A stretch of DNA of 64,000 nucleotides, from contig NC_016472.1 of the NCBI RefSeq assembly GCF_000226095.1, positions 8,494,001 to 8,558,000 on the forward strand. The letters run 5' to 3'. Positions 1 through 11,000 of the stretch are shown here, in pieces. The position numbers and the translations under genes were made by a program. Position 1 is the stretch's first letter. Every line of letters begins with the position of its first letter. This DNA is from Thermothelomyces thermophilus ATCC 42464 (lineage: Eukaryota; Ascomycota; Sordariomycetes; Sordariales; Chaetomiaceae). The notes under the pieces are model-generated. The model did not search any database, had not been told where the DNA came from, and was given only the letters and a program-made list of their open reading frames with translations.

Positions 1-1923
1 GCGCTTTTGGAAACGCGAGGGAGGCACCTTGGAAGCGTCTGTTTCGTTTAACCGTGTTTTATTTTGTTACCTTCTTGTTAGCCAGACAAGTTCCGAGCAC
101 CATAAGAACAAGCACATATGCGTCTGCGGGCTCGTGTGTATGCAGTGGTGCAGGTTTTTGGCCGAAGGCGGCAGAAAAAAAGGGGGCGAAAAGGTTGAAA
201 GGACAACGCCGGTTTTCCCTTCTTCTTCTCGTTTGGAATAGGGAGGGATAAACATACGCCCTCTCAGAGCTAGGGAGAGGGAAGGAGATCTTGCGGGCCG
301 GACAGAGGACAGATGTTAGGTTTGAAACGAAGGCGTGTGGAAGAGGAGGGAGACGAAGGAGACGAAGGAGACAGAAGGATCAAGGAAGGACGCACCCCAC
401 TCGTCGCTTAATCGGTGGTCTCTAATCTCAGCCTGAACCGGCGGGGAGGTTGGGGTCGTTGGAGCGGCCTTGGGCCCTTTGGCAAGCACTTCCGACTGGG
501 GTAATTGCTGCGTGGTTGGGTCCTTGGAGTCGGTGCTGGCGATACTTTCTTTCCAAGCGTCTGGTTGCACGACTCAAACGTTAGCTGTGTCCTAAGTGGG
601 CGGGTAAGGGGAGCTCCGGTCATGGAATTCGGGATCGAGGTTGGGATCGTGCTCTCTGCAACATGTACATACCTGCCATCGCGAGTAGCTAATAAGGCGG
701 GCGTTTACAAGGTGTTTGGTTTGGGAGATATAACTAAGGTAGCAGTTGTTTATGGCGGACAAGACGTTCGTTCGTTCAGTTCGCAACGGAGGGGAAGTTG
801 GCTGAAGTTAGAGAAGTCAGAGTCAAGAGTCTGAGCGCAGGCTGGTCCGATCTCGAGTCGACCGGGACGCTGGCGGGGTAGTCATTTACAATCTGCGATG
901 GACCTCGTAGCGTAAGACCCCAGTCACTGCGAAGCTTTCCCAATCAGGCAGGGGCGTGCAAGAGCAGGAGGTCTAGGCGTGTGGCTTTCCGTGGCAGCTG
1001 CCCAGCAGAGGGGCTCATGGTATTGCCCTTCCCCTGCCGGGCAGCCAGGCAGCCAGGGCATGCGCTGTTTCCTTCTTCGCGTGACAACAAAGCCTGCACA
1101 CGTCAAACGCGATGACATCGATTATCTCCATTTTCGGACATTGCTGTTTGCCAGACCTCTCTCTCGCCGCGCTTATTAAGCTTGCGCTAGGCGTTTGTAC
1201 TGTACGTGTATGTAAGGGATGTAAGTATATCCATTCGGCAACGCTCGTTGGCCACGCAAAGACCCGCCGAGGCTCTTGGAGGATGGTTGGAGGATGGGCA
1301 AGGCAAGCTTCTTAGATGATCAACATAAGCACGGTCTCCTTAGGGAGTCCACTGATAGGGTAGGCTTCATGTAGATACGATTTGAACGAGTGCTCGAGAC
1401 GGGACAATGGCTGTTTGAAGCGGCGAGCACTACGCACTTGACGTCATGCTGAGAAAGAATATCGAAGCCAAGCCACTAGCCTAACTAACTACCCGGCAGT
1501 AAGGTGGGCCTTGTAGCATGTATGGACCTATGTCTGTAGTGTACTGTATGTACATACATACAGTACATACACTGAACACCACATTGCGTGCGTAAGCGCC
1601 TCAGCATCTGACTAAACGAGGTTCTAGCCCCTTGTTAAAGCTGGAGTATCCCCCAGTTCGCGAGGCGCTGCCGTCCTGGGAGGCTTAACTTGTTCATTTA
1701 AGTGCGGTGGCAAGATGGCTTGAGAGTATACGGATTACTTCGCCTCATTAGTGAGCACTTCCATAGGCGTTGCTGGGCACATGATACGGAGTACTTTGGA
1801 TATGTTTGGTCACCACGAATATGCAACCACCATTTACCAAGGATGTCAAAAAAGGCGAACGAGATCAAAAAGATGCAGCTTTTCAAAAATCGAAAACATA
1901 GGCCGAGAAACAATCAAAAGATG
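1..1923. other. Intergenic, no gene recognised
   Basis: I see no convincing coding region: open frames are short, overlap on both strands and show no recognisable domain. The only structure is a near-perfect 26-bp palindrome at 1541-1566, with 12-bp arms GTACTGTATGTA and TACATACAGTAC. It belongs to a class of GTAC/TACATAC motifs that recurs in the gene-poor DNA to the right of the transposon block. Confidence 0.6.
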
Positions 1924-2008
1924 AGGTCGTGCCCGGGTTCGAACCGGGGTTATTGGAAATGTGACACCAGGTCAAAATCCAAAGTGATAACCACTACACT
2001 ACACAACC
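1924..2008 (-). tRNA. tRNA-Gln: tRNA-Gln(TTG) with a 13-nt intron
   Basis: Read on the minus strand, the sequence folds as a full tRNA. The acceptor stem GGTTGTG pairs with CACGACC (one G-U). The D arm is TAGTGTAGTGGTTATCAC, as in fungal Gln/Glu tRNAs. The anticodon stem is TTGGA/TCCAA with loop TTTTGA plus one base, and the T arm is CCCGGTTCGAACCCGGG. The anticodon is TTG (reads CAA). The stem closes only if 13 nt (CCTGGTGTCACAT) are removed right after position 37, the canonical tRNA intron site. The mature length is about 72 nt before CCA addition. No RIP damage is apparent. Confidence 0.9.
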
Positions 2009-2250
2009 TTTTTCAGTTGTCTAGCACTTACGCTCACACTTTTTATGTAAGCAGAATTGGAATTGTTTGAGGGTTAGGGTTCAGTGTATCCCCAATCACC
2101 GCCGCAACGTTAACGAGAAGGACGCAAAACACTCGAGCAGCTACATAATTTCGTTTTTGAATTATATCTATAGATTTCTCAGATCGTCTATCCCTCCTGG
2201 GATCCTCCAGTCTCGACTGCCAACCCATCTAGTCCGTTTCGCAACTAACA

Positions 2251-3919
2251 TCAGGTTTGTCGGCGGTGGATCACCCCAGCGCCAGCCTTGAAAACTTGTC
2301 AGTATCTACGTGTAGCAAGAAGTTGAGTGAACGCAGGACTCCATAGATAGCTCACCTGGTGGCTCGGGAAAACGAGGGTATCGGCAACGACCACGTTCTG
2401 CCGCCTACTCGCGACGAAGACAACCACCTCCGCGATGTCATCAGGGGTCAGGGGGTCACAGCCGCTGCAAGCCAAGGATCAGTTTAGGCTCAGCTACCGT
2501 TTTATGCCTTCATCTTTGCCATTATTTGGGGAGGACACATCATAGACCACTTACGCGTAAACGGCATCTGCCTTGGCCTTGTCTCCGTAATACCGGACGA
2601 TGGAGAACTCCTATAGAGATGAGGTTAGTAACACGCACAGCAATCCGGCTCTCTAGAGAGAGAACGGAAAAAAATAAGAAACGAGGGGGGGAGGAGAACA
2701 GAAAAAGGAAGGGAGGAGATGGAAGGGTGCGGAAAATAAAAGGTAAAAGAGAAAGAAAAGGGAAAAGGAAAAACTCACAGTCTCGACCTGCCCCGGGTCG
2801 ATCTCCATCACGCGAATGCGGGTGTCGATCAGCTCCTTGCGCAGGGCATCTGTAAAGGCGCGCACGGCGGCCTTGGTGGCGCAGTAGATGCTGCCGCCGG
2901 CGTAGGGCTCGCGGCCGGCGATGCTGCCAATGTTGATGATGTCGCCGGCGCCGCCGTCCGGGCGAGCCTTGAAGATGGGCAGGATGGCCTGGGTCATGTT
3001 GATGAGGCCGGTTACGTTGGTCTGGAACATGATGTTCATGTCGGCCTCGGCGATCTCAGGCGCGCGAGCGACTTTTTCAAGAGAGAGGGGGAGAGAGAGC
3101 CCCTTGATGTCAGCAGTTCCGCACCTTGCATTTGTCCTCGTACAGTACTACTATTCGCTTCGCTCCACTGCACTCTTGCAGCAACTGACCGCCCGGGAAG
3201 GGGAACAACCGGCATAGCATACATACCTCCTTTCACCAGGCCCCTAAATGTCCGACCTCCCATGTCAGTTTGTCGACCGAGTGCCGCTGAGATCCATAGA
3301 TCCAAGAGAGAGAGAGAGAAACTCACGCATTATTCACCAGGACGTCGACGGCGCGGAACTCTTCGGGCAGGCGGTCGACGAAGCCGCGGACCTGGTCCGG
3401 GTCCGAGACGTCGAGCTCGAGGGGCAGCACGCGCACGCCGTCGCCGACCTCGGCCCTGATCTGGTCGGCGATCTCGCGCAGCCGGTCCGCCCGCCGCGCC
3501 GTCAGCACCAGCCGGAGGTCGCGCGGCGCCGTGCGCGCAAACTCGAACGCGCAGCTCCGCCCGATGCCCGACGACGCGCCCGTGATGACGATCGTCTTGC
3601 CCTCGAGCCGCTTGGCCGCCGCCGCCGCCACCGTCGACATGGTCGCGATGCTGGTCTTGGCCTTGATGTTTACGCGGGTGATGATGCCCTTGGAAATGGT
3701 TCCGGTCCCGGTTGCTGTCCCGGTCCCGGTTGCGGTTGCGCTTCCGGAGGTGTAGAGAGGAGAAGAGAAGGGAGGGGAGAAGAAGGAGAAGAAGAAGAAG
3801 GGGGAAGGTTGCGGCCGGGTTCTAGAGGAGGAGAGGATAATGCTGCTGCGAGCGGCGGTCGTGATGTTTCTGGACACTGCCCGGGTTCGTGAGAACATGG
3901 CAGGAAGAGCAGTTCGCAA
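2251..3919 (-). CDS. Short-chain dehydrogenase/reductase, YMR226C/YdfG type (6 exons)
   Basis: This is a classical SDR close to yeast YMR226C, an NADP-dependent 3-hydroxy-acid (serine/allo-threonine) dehydrogenase. Exons on the minus strand are 3919-3327, 3243-3227, 3071-2779, 2610-2555, 2464-2356 and 2286-2251; all junctions are GT-AG and phases agree, giving 367 aa. Visible features are the cofactor motif TGASSGIG (about residues 113-120), NNAG (about 196-199), and catalytic Ser253, Tyr266 and Lys270 in GSIAG...YCATK. The family signature [12 protein letters not shown] follows, and the C-terminus is AGVIHRRQT. Exon 2 is only 17 nt and encodes the conserved GLVKG stretch. Starting at 3640 ([15 protein letters not shown]) would give 274 aa, the usual family size. 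The upstream in-frame 93 residues start [18 protein letters not shown] and are Arg/Ser/Ala-rich with no acidic residues, like a mitochondrial presequence, so two start sites are possible. Identity as an SDR is certain; the substrate is inferred. Confidence 0.9.
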
Positions 3920-4594
3920 GATCCTCCGGAAGCGGAGAGCTCGTTATTATTGAGGAACCGGAAGGTGGGGTGGGGGAGTTAAACCGCAACAGCAGATGGC
4001 AGAGCGATCCCCGCCGCGGAATCGGCGCTGGCGCTGACGCCATGGTGGGAGGTTCCACTGGCGACGCGGTCGAGCGCCGTTGCCCGGCCGGCTCCGAAAA
4101 AAAAAAAAAGAACACCCCGCATCCGCTCCATCGCGCCGGAGATAAGCACCTACCCCGCACTGCTCTGGAGGATCCTACTGCCTAAGATGTAAAAACACCA
4201 GCGGTGGAACCCCCTAAAGCCGGATGTAATCGAGAGGGGCGTGGAAGAAGCCGGCAGATCTCTGGATCAATTGCTCTCGATATCCCAATGTGGGCAAGAA
4301 AGGAGATGTGCTTCCATTCCTTTCTTCCTTTCCCCCCCCTTCCTTTCCTCCCTTGTGATCTATCATTTGATCAGGAGACACCGCTACGGGACGAGTTCGG
4401 TCCTGCCCCAGTTTGCCCGGTTCTCCTAAGTGCCCCTGAATTACCATTACCCCTTTACGACCTTCACTACCCTAAATGTGCTCAACCAGAGATGCCATGC
4501 CAGTCTAACCCAACCATGGTCTACAACCAACGCCATGCCGTCATTCGCCTTCCCATGCAGTAGATACCCAAAGTCTGTGTTTGCACACAACCCC
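3920..4594. other. Intergenic between SDR and MFS genes
   Basis: This 675-bp spacer separates two minus-strand genes and should hold the 3' end of the MFS transcript and the promoter of the SDR gene. It has a 13-A run near 4098 and C/T-rich stretches at 4320-4350. I see no further gene. Confidence 0.5.
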
Positions 4595-6947
4595 CTAAAC
4601 TATCACTCCGCCAGATTCGGCCTGGTCCCGCCTGTTGTCCGCAGCTCTCCTCCTCTCCCCCTCCTCGCGGTATCGCTGCTTCATCATCTCCTCAATCGTG
4701 ACTCTGTCGCGTTTGTAGACCCCCAGCGTGACTACCATGGCGACGGCCAGCACCGCGCAGCACACAATCATGTCTTCCCTCAGCGCCTTCGTGTATACCC
4801 TCCTGATGGCCGCCCACTGCTCCGGCGACAAGGCCGACGGGTCCGACGCCATGTGGGTCAGCATCTCAGACGGCACGCTCCCCCCAGGCGTTCCCGACCT
4901 CGTCTTGGCCCCGAGGATGGCAGATGACGCGGCGATCCCCATACTCCCACCGAAGATGCGAACCTGGGCCACGATGCCTTGTGCCGATGCTACGCAACGG
5001 AGTCAGTAAAAGGGCTTAAACAATACGGGTCAAAGAGACACAAAGAACGAATGGAAGAAACCGTAAAAGCCAAGGAAGCTCACCATGCTCCCAGACCGGC
5101 GCCTCCGCCCCAATCAACATGGTCGTCCCGGCGGCCGACAACCCGAAGCCCAGCCCAACAGAAACCAAGAAGCCCAACACCTTGGGTTCCACCGCACCGT
5201 CCGTCGTGCTGGGCCCCGCCGTCGTCTCCAGTCCGCAGCCCAGCATCATGAGCAAGCAGGCGGCCAGCAGGGTTTCAAGAAACCGCTGTTTCCTACCGCC
5301 GCCGTTGACGGCGCCCGCCAGGACAGTCCCGGCCGCCGAGGCGGCCAGCATCGGCAGCAGCATCAGGCCCGCCTGCAGGGCGCTCCGTCCGTAGACAACC
5401 TGGAATCGGACGGGGAAGGCGTAGACGCAGAGGAGGTAGGGGAACCCGGTCAGGGCGGCGTGCAGCACCGCCGCGGCGTAGACGCGGTTGCCGAGCAGCG
5501 CCGGCGGCAGGGCGAAGGCGATCTCGTTGTTTCTGCTGCCGCTTTGGCGGCGGCAGCGGCGGCGAAGATGGCGGGCGAGAAAGGCCTGCCAGGCGAAAAG
5601 GCAGGCGAGCGCGAAGATGCCGGCGAGCAGGGGCGCGAGGAAGATGGCGCTTGACCAGGCTGGCGTCCTGGAAGAGTTTTGAAAGGGAAAGATGATCAAG
5701 ACGGCGGATGCAATTCTTTGAGAGAAGGAAAATTGGGGGTTAGCGGTTAGTGGTTGGAGAATATCCATGGGTAATGGGGCGGTATAGATGAGGGACGGGA
5801 ACAGGGTGACAGAGACGACTTACAGTAAAAAGGCGCCAACAAAGTCAACATCACTCCAGGCCCGACGCTCCAAAGCGGGAAGGTACTTCTTATCAGGCCA
5901 GGCGAGGAGAAACACGGCTAGTGAAACGCCGCCAACGGGGCCACTACAGAGGGCTCGCATCAGCAACGCACACTTCATCTCCCCCCTAGCTCTCGACTAA
6001 CACACAGACACACAGGCGCGCGCGCGGACAGAGGGGACCTACTTGATCCAGAATACCCATCGCCAGCTCGTGTACTGTGTCAGGAGCCCCCCCAACACCG
6101 GGCCCAACACACCCGCCGACGCTATTACACATCCCACCAGGCCCGCGATGTACTTCTTGGCCCAGTCCGGGGTGACCTCGGGCAGAATGATCATCGACAC
6201 GCTGTACAGCCCTATCCTTTTTGTCAGCGCAACAAAGTGAGAAGAAAAAGAAAGAAAAAAAAAAAAGAAGAAAGCCACACGCACCACTGCCCCCCAAGCC
6301 CTGGACCGCCCGAAAAGCGACCAGCTGGTCCATGGAGCGGGCGAAGCCGCAGGCCAGCGAGGAGGCGACGAAGACGACGTAGGCGGCCGCGAACGCGGCT
6401 CGGCGGCCGACGACGTCGGACATGCGGGCGCACAGCACGGCGCAGCCCAGGTAGGACAGCTCGTATGCCAGGGCAACCCAGTTGAGGGCGCCGACGTCGC
6501 CGTCGCCGCCGCCGCTATCTTCCCCAAACTCGGCGGCGATGGCGAAGAGCGAGGTCGCGACGATGGACGTGTCCAGCATCGACAGGAAGAGGCCGAGGGC
6601 GACGCTGAGAAATGGCGGGAGGAAAACGGTGTTAGTCGAGATAGATCCATTTCTTTTTGATCCCCGCTCATTCTTCCTCTTCTCGCTTCTCTTCCTTTTC
6701 TGCCTTGGGAGGTTTACCCTATTGACAAAGCCATGAGGCGCAAGCCGGAGAGGGTTTGCGGTATGAGGTGATTTTCGTCGGTACCGTCGACTGCGGGAAC
6801 GCCGGTTGGGTTGTCCTCGCTAGGAGAGGAGAACCCTTCAGAGGTATGCTTTTCATGCTTCTTGAGGCCGTTTATCTTGTCCATCGCTTCTAGGGGCGGG
6901 CTGCGAGTCGGCGTCGACGAGTCACTCTCGTCGTTCGCGGGCGCCAT
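4595..6947 (-). CDS. MFS drug/solute transporter, DHA14-like (6 exons)
   Basis: This is a plasma-membrane-type major facilitator, probably a proton antiporter of the 14-TM DHA group. Exons are 6947-6718, 6604-6285, 6211-6043, 5943-5824, 5715-5084 and 4989-4595; phases agree throughout and give 621 aa. The first 60 or so residues are a hydrophilic cytosolic tail. TM1 carries LFLSMLDTSIVATSL. Motif A is ARMSDVVGRRAAF. Motif C, typical of antiporters, is SAGVLGPVLGG, directly followed by TSWRWVFWINGPVGG, a hallmark of fungal 14-TM multidrug and mycotoxin exporters. The C-terminus is a charged tail (KRDRVTIEEMMKQRYREEGE). The substrate cannot be told. It is transcribed in the same direction as the SDR downstream, but no other biosynthetic genes are nearby, so a metabolite cluster is not supported. 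Confidence 0.88.
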
Positions 6948-9062
6948 GGTGGCTCCTTTAAATGGGGTGCGAACTCAACCACAAATGTGATCAACAATAG
7001 GATACGCGAGAGACAATGTTGAGAAGCCAAGCCGTTATTCCGTCATCCGTTCGTCGCTCGGAGGGGAGGGCAGGTGGAACAATGCTGACTATATATCAAA
7101 GGCTCTGGATTCTCGTTGCTGAAATGTCGAAAACGCACAGCTACGGCTGAGCACATAGTTCAGCGATGAGCACCCAAGTTCCTTCTCAGCGTATTTCTAG
7201 ACCGCTCCCTGGCCCCCAAGCAGCTGGAGGATAACGTTATTGTAGATCGATAATGTTCCATGTTGAAAGTTGGAGTGAGCTCGCACTCGGTTTTGGAGAA
7301 ATAACTGAAAAGATGTGCGAGGATAGAGGATGGGAAAGGATCAGGCGATGGCTGGTCCTGCAGTCATCGGCTTCTCTTCCCAAACGAGCGAGGTTGGGCC
7401 CGATCGGGACCAAGCAAGCGAGAGCGCAAACGAATCCCATCCATCATCATCTTGCGGATGCCGACTATTATCAATGCTGAGACTCCTTTGCGCACATGTC
7501 TTTGTCAGTCAGTTTGGAATTCCGCAGCCCCTTGCACCTCCCTTGCTAGACAAGTTTGTTGCGCTGTCATGTCAGGTTGTAGGTTGGTCCGCGAAATCGA
7601 GTGCGTACAAGCCAATCGCACTCGCACTCGCCAAAGGAAACCGCTTTGAGCAACTGACAAGTTCCAAACTCGGCAATCGAGTTCATCTGTGATTGGCCCA
7701 TGCCTCTCAACCATGTGGGCTGTGAGGCTCGAAGAGGCCAATCGCTTTCGGCCTGCGGCTGAGGTCAGCCGCTAGCTTTTGACGTGAATCTCGTATCTCC
7801 TCCCTACTAAACTGTATCATATCAACTCTTACATCCCCAAGTTCCCAGCACTGGACCTCAACTTTATCGGTCGCATACTTTCCGGACCCAACCTACGTAC
7901 AGATGAGCTCTGACCAGCGAAAATGTCATTAAGACGGTCATTCTAGACACCACCGTAGTACAAGGTCTGTTGTCGTCGCAGAAACGGATCCCTGAGCGAG
8001 ACGCGGTCCATTCTAAAAAAAAAAAAAACGACAACGAGAGGTTGCCGGGGGTGCCCTGGTTAATGGTCCAAGTTTTTTTGGTTTCAGAGAATTCTACGTC
8101 GTCTGTCTATGTCAGAAAACCAGTCGTGACGTAGCGTACAATTCTTCGACATTGTTGGATTTTCGTGTCTGACCATGAGGTAGTACAAGCTGTAAAATGG
8201 TGTTCTAGCTTGGGCTTTTAAGACAAACAATTCCAACTCATGACACCACTAAAGCACACGTCCACAAATATTGGCTTGCAAACGTATGCCTCGCAGGTGA
8301 GAAACAACTTTGCTGAAAGCGGCCACAAAGTTCTCGGACAACATAGGGTTTTGCATGTATTTTTATTTTACTCCTGGGAATTGAGAAGATCCGCGTCTCT
8401 CTCCTTTTTAAACCAGCAACCATGAATATATGGAAGGGGATCGTAATTTGGTCACTGTTTTTCCCACAAACGACTGAAACCATCAACAGTAATTGCTCAC
8501 TTGGCACACTCGTCTTGATTGATATCGCCCTTCTTTTCCTAGGTAGTTATCCCGGTCCTCCTTGCCAGAGTCCCGTTGAAATGGCTAGTTTGCTATCTCT
8601 CAACTCGGATTACCACTCAGTTCTTCCAGATTATCAACCTTGTTTCCGACGCCGTGCATGCTGTTCCCCAAATTGGGCCGTTTGCTGTCAACTGTCATCC
8701 GTTTCTAAAGAAAGACTCTAGATGGCCAGACCGAGGTTGTTAAGAGTCAGGTTTCCGACTTTCAGCAATGAAATCAGCGCGGCATTGGTTGCTCTTAACC
8801 GAGCAGGCAAGAGTTCCCAATCGCAGGCGACTTCAGGGATGATAGGTTCCTCCTATCCCGACGGCGACACTGATGAAGCGGCTCGATGGCACTTCCCTAG
8901 CCAATCCTGCCTGCAGCAAGAAAAAAATTTTTTTTCCATGAACGGTAACAACATAGAGAAGGGAAGCACATTAATCGCTACTCTGTACTCCTCCTGCAGG
9001 TTCCAGAGCCTAAAGTTGACATTGAGCTTCTGTGTTTCCTATGCAATACCACCTCATGTTGG
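6948..9062. other. Gene-poor interval left of the transposon nest
   Basis: This 2.1-kb stretch contains the MFS promoter at its left end. I see only short overlapping open frames, a 14-A run near 8015 and no family signature. The final bases adjoin the outer retroelement. Removing the insertion joins 9067 to 39663 without restoring a recognisable gene. Confidence 0.5.
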
Positions 9063-9067
9063 ATCAT
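9063..9067. repeat. Target-site duplication ATCAT (left), outer element
   Basis: ATCAT lies immediately before the TGATAGAAG start of the left LTR and recurs at 39658-39662 immediately after the right LTR. It is a perfect 5-bp duplication expected of LTR-retrotransposon integration. Confidence 0.92.
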
Positions 9068-9307
9068 TGATAGAAGATGGTTCCAATAGATGGAAGATGG
9101 TTCCAATTGATGGAAGAAAGTTGGTAAGTTATAAATAGTTCAAAAGTGCGATATCTTCTTCCTACGTTTGCTAGCCCTGTGGCTCTGGTATAAGTAGAGG
9201 ATTAGGAACAAAGAACCCTCCGTTTGCTAGCCCGTTTACCAGATCTACAGGTCTTATCTTATCTAGCCTTACACGATAGACGCGTCCGTAGATAACGTAC
9301 TATATCA
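9068..9307 (-). repeat. 3' LTR of the outer element (left end)
   Basis: This is 240 bp, starting TGATAGAAG and ending ATATCA. Compared with the right copy at 39418 I count 13 differences, all transitions. Eleven have the A or T state in this copy and two in the right copy, matching RIP. Read on the minus strand this is the 3' LTR, preceded by the polypurine-like GGCGGGGGACT. Confidence 0.92.
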
Positions 9308-9796
9308 AGTCCCCCGCCTAGAAGGAAAAACATAGTGCCTATACTATAGCTCTAAATAGCTCTTAAACGTACCTTGTTTCTATAGCAACATTGTAACAGG
9401 AAGTAGTGGCGTTATCCTACTATTATAGTGTCCTGTATATCTTCCTCTTAGCTACCTATGGCCTTACTTTGGCGTCTTCTATCTACGGCTCCCTCTAGGG
9501 GAGTCTTTAATACCTTCTTACGAGTACGTCTATATAGGCGATTACCCTATATTGCTTAAGCTACTATAGGTTAACTTCCTTAATGTACCTAGTATTTGTT
9601 AACTAACTTACGTATATAGTATAACTAGAAGTCGGTCTTCTAGATGTTATATTTGTAGCTAAGTCCTTTTTATTTGACTAGATACTTATACTTACTATAT
9701 ATAAGCTTATAGTTCTAGATATATTCGAGTTTGTACTTGTCTCCAGATTCTAAACCGCTATCGGTATAGCTATCTTTAATAGGGTTAGGAGGTAGT
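9308..9796 (-). pseudogene. Outer element, pol 3' end: chromodomain remnant
   Basis: On the minus strand a degenerate frame contains YKLEYI, then YKLI and KYKYLVK followed by a stop in place of W, then KGLSY. This is the pattern of a retroelement chromodomain (LEYI...KYLVKWKG..Y..NTWE), located at about 9620-9720. Several in-frame TAG/TAA codons match CAG, CAA or TGG changed by RIP. The fragment continues from 17359 once element I is removed. Bases 9792-9796 (GTAGT) are the left copy of element I's target duplication. Confidence 0.7.
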
Positions 9797-10224
9797 TATG
9801 ACGAACCTAACTCAGACTTCTTCTAAAAGGGTTCAGACGAAGGTAGATTGAGCAGGACAAGCAGGCAGGTCGTCTAAGGGATTCGGTAAAGCCAAAGGGT
9901 TCATAACAACACTAGAGTTATCTCTTATAGTAATTAGCAATACTTGGTATAAGTACTTTGATTTTAGGTTACTATCACTAGTAAACTCTCAGGGTCTACT
10001 GTAACAAGTGACTATCTATATATATATATAATCCTAGGATTATTAGCAGTTGTAGTGATCCTCTATACTAGCTTACCTAGCTTATGTCGTAAGCTAATAA
10101 TCCCCTACTAAGATCATTTCTTGCTAAGTGTGATCCTGTCCTGATTAGTCCTTTATTCTTTTGGCTTAATTAGCCCGTTTGTACTAGTAGCTTAGGTAGC
10201 ATCTATATATATATTTCCGTAATA
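9797..10224 (-). repeat. Element I 3' LTR
   Basis: This is a 428-bp LTR whose left terminus is TATGACGAACC (RIPed TGTGACGAACC) and whose right terminus is TTCCGTAATA (RIPed TTCCGTGACA). It is a direct repeat of 16926-17353 and homologous to 19243-19670 and 33975-34402. Confidence 0.92.
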
Positions 10225-10241
10225 TAATGCCCTCTCTCTAA

Positions 10242-10260
10242 GGCTTTTGACCTAAAAGCC
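10242..10260. repeat. Hairpin next to the polypurine tract (element I)
   Basis: GGCTTTTG-ACC-TAAAAGCC is the RIPed version of the perfect 8-bp stem seen at 19688-19706 and 33026-33044. It lies just inside the 3' LTR of each of the three related elements. Confidence 0.6.
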
Positions 10261-11000
10261 CTCTTTAGGTCGTTTTAAATAGTATTAATATTCTTTTCTA
10301 TATATACCTTGTAATTTTTTTCCTTTTTCTATATTACTAGTAGCTAATAAGATAGTAGATTATATCTCTAAGTGCCGATCTTCGAAATCCTAATAGTACG
10401 CTATACTTGCTTCTTTTATTAATTCTTCTAGTATAGACGTTATACTATGTTTATAGTGTTTTAAGCGGAACTTAGCTTATTATATAGCATTAGGCTCTTC
10501 TTACTATAGCAAGTATATATATTAGGGTCATTCTTATAATAGTTCTAACGTAGTATCTGCTTATTCGTGACCTAGTTTATTACCTTAATGTTTATAGCTA
10601 ACCTTTTATAGTAACAAAGATTATATCTAAATAAAAACATATAGAATAAGAAGAGGCTAATACTAAAGAGGCCCTTTTTGTTCTTTAGACTTAACTTTAG
10701 ACAGCTATTAGCTAATTAGCTTATCTTCGTCGCTAGAAACGTTTCTTAAAGGAGCGGGGTTCCGAGCTGTTTCGTCGAGGTATATAGTCTCTAGAGGAAA
10801 TAGAAGCAGAAGAATGGAAGGTATAAGATTCCGAGGCACGCGTTATTAGTAATATATAGTCCTAGGGTGCTAACGTCCTATTTGACTAGTCTTCTTTAGG
10901 CCTAGATTTGTTAGAGGCTGACTTGGCCGTTTTGTCCGAGCTAGTGCCTATAGTTAATCTAAGTTCTGCCGGTAGAACTATTTTAGTTTCTTAGGGTAGT
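10260..11000 (+). pseudogene. Element I additional (antisense) ORF remnant, Zn2Cys6-like
   Basis: This lies between pol and the 3' LTR and reads opposite to gag-pol. Around 10440-10540 the plus strand keeps the spacing of a binuclear zinc-cluster segment seen more clearly in element II (FKRNL and R-G-R-S landmarks), but most Cys codons read Tyr or stop (TGT/TGC to TAT/TAC, CAA/CAG to TAA/TAG). Near 10740-10800 it encodes a KERG..L...Q.LEE-type helical stretch like that of elements II and III. It is non-functional. The assignment rests on position plus shared landmarks, not on an intact frame. Confidence 0.55.

Noticed and set aside
2064-2080. Telomere-like GGGTTAGGG near the tRNA gene
   Set aside because: Less than two repeat units; too short for an internal telomere tract.
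3248-3892. 214-codon plus-strand frame
   Set aside because: Antisense shadow of SDR exon 1, with an Arg-rich composition typical of reversed GC-rich coding DNA.
2251-6947. SDR plus MFS as a secondary-metabolite cluster
   Set aside because: There is no backbone synthase, P450 or cluster regulator next to them; the SDR belongs to a primary-metabolism type family.
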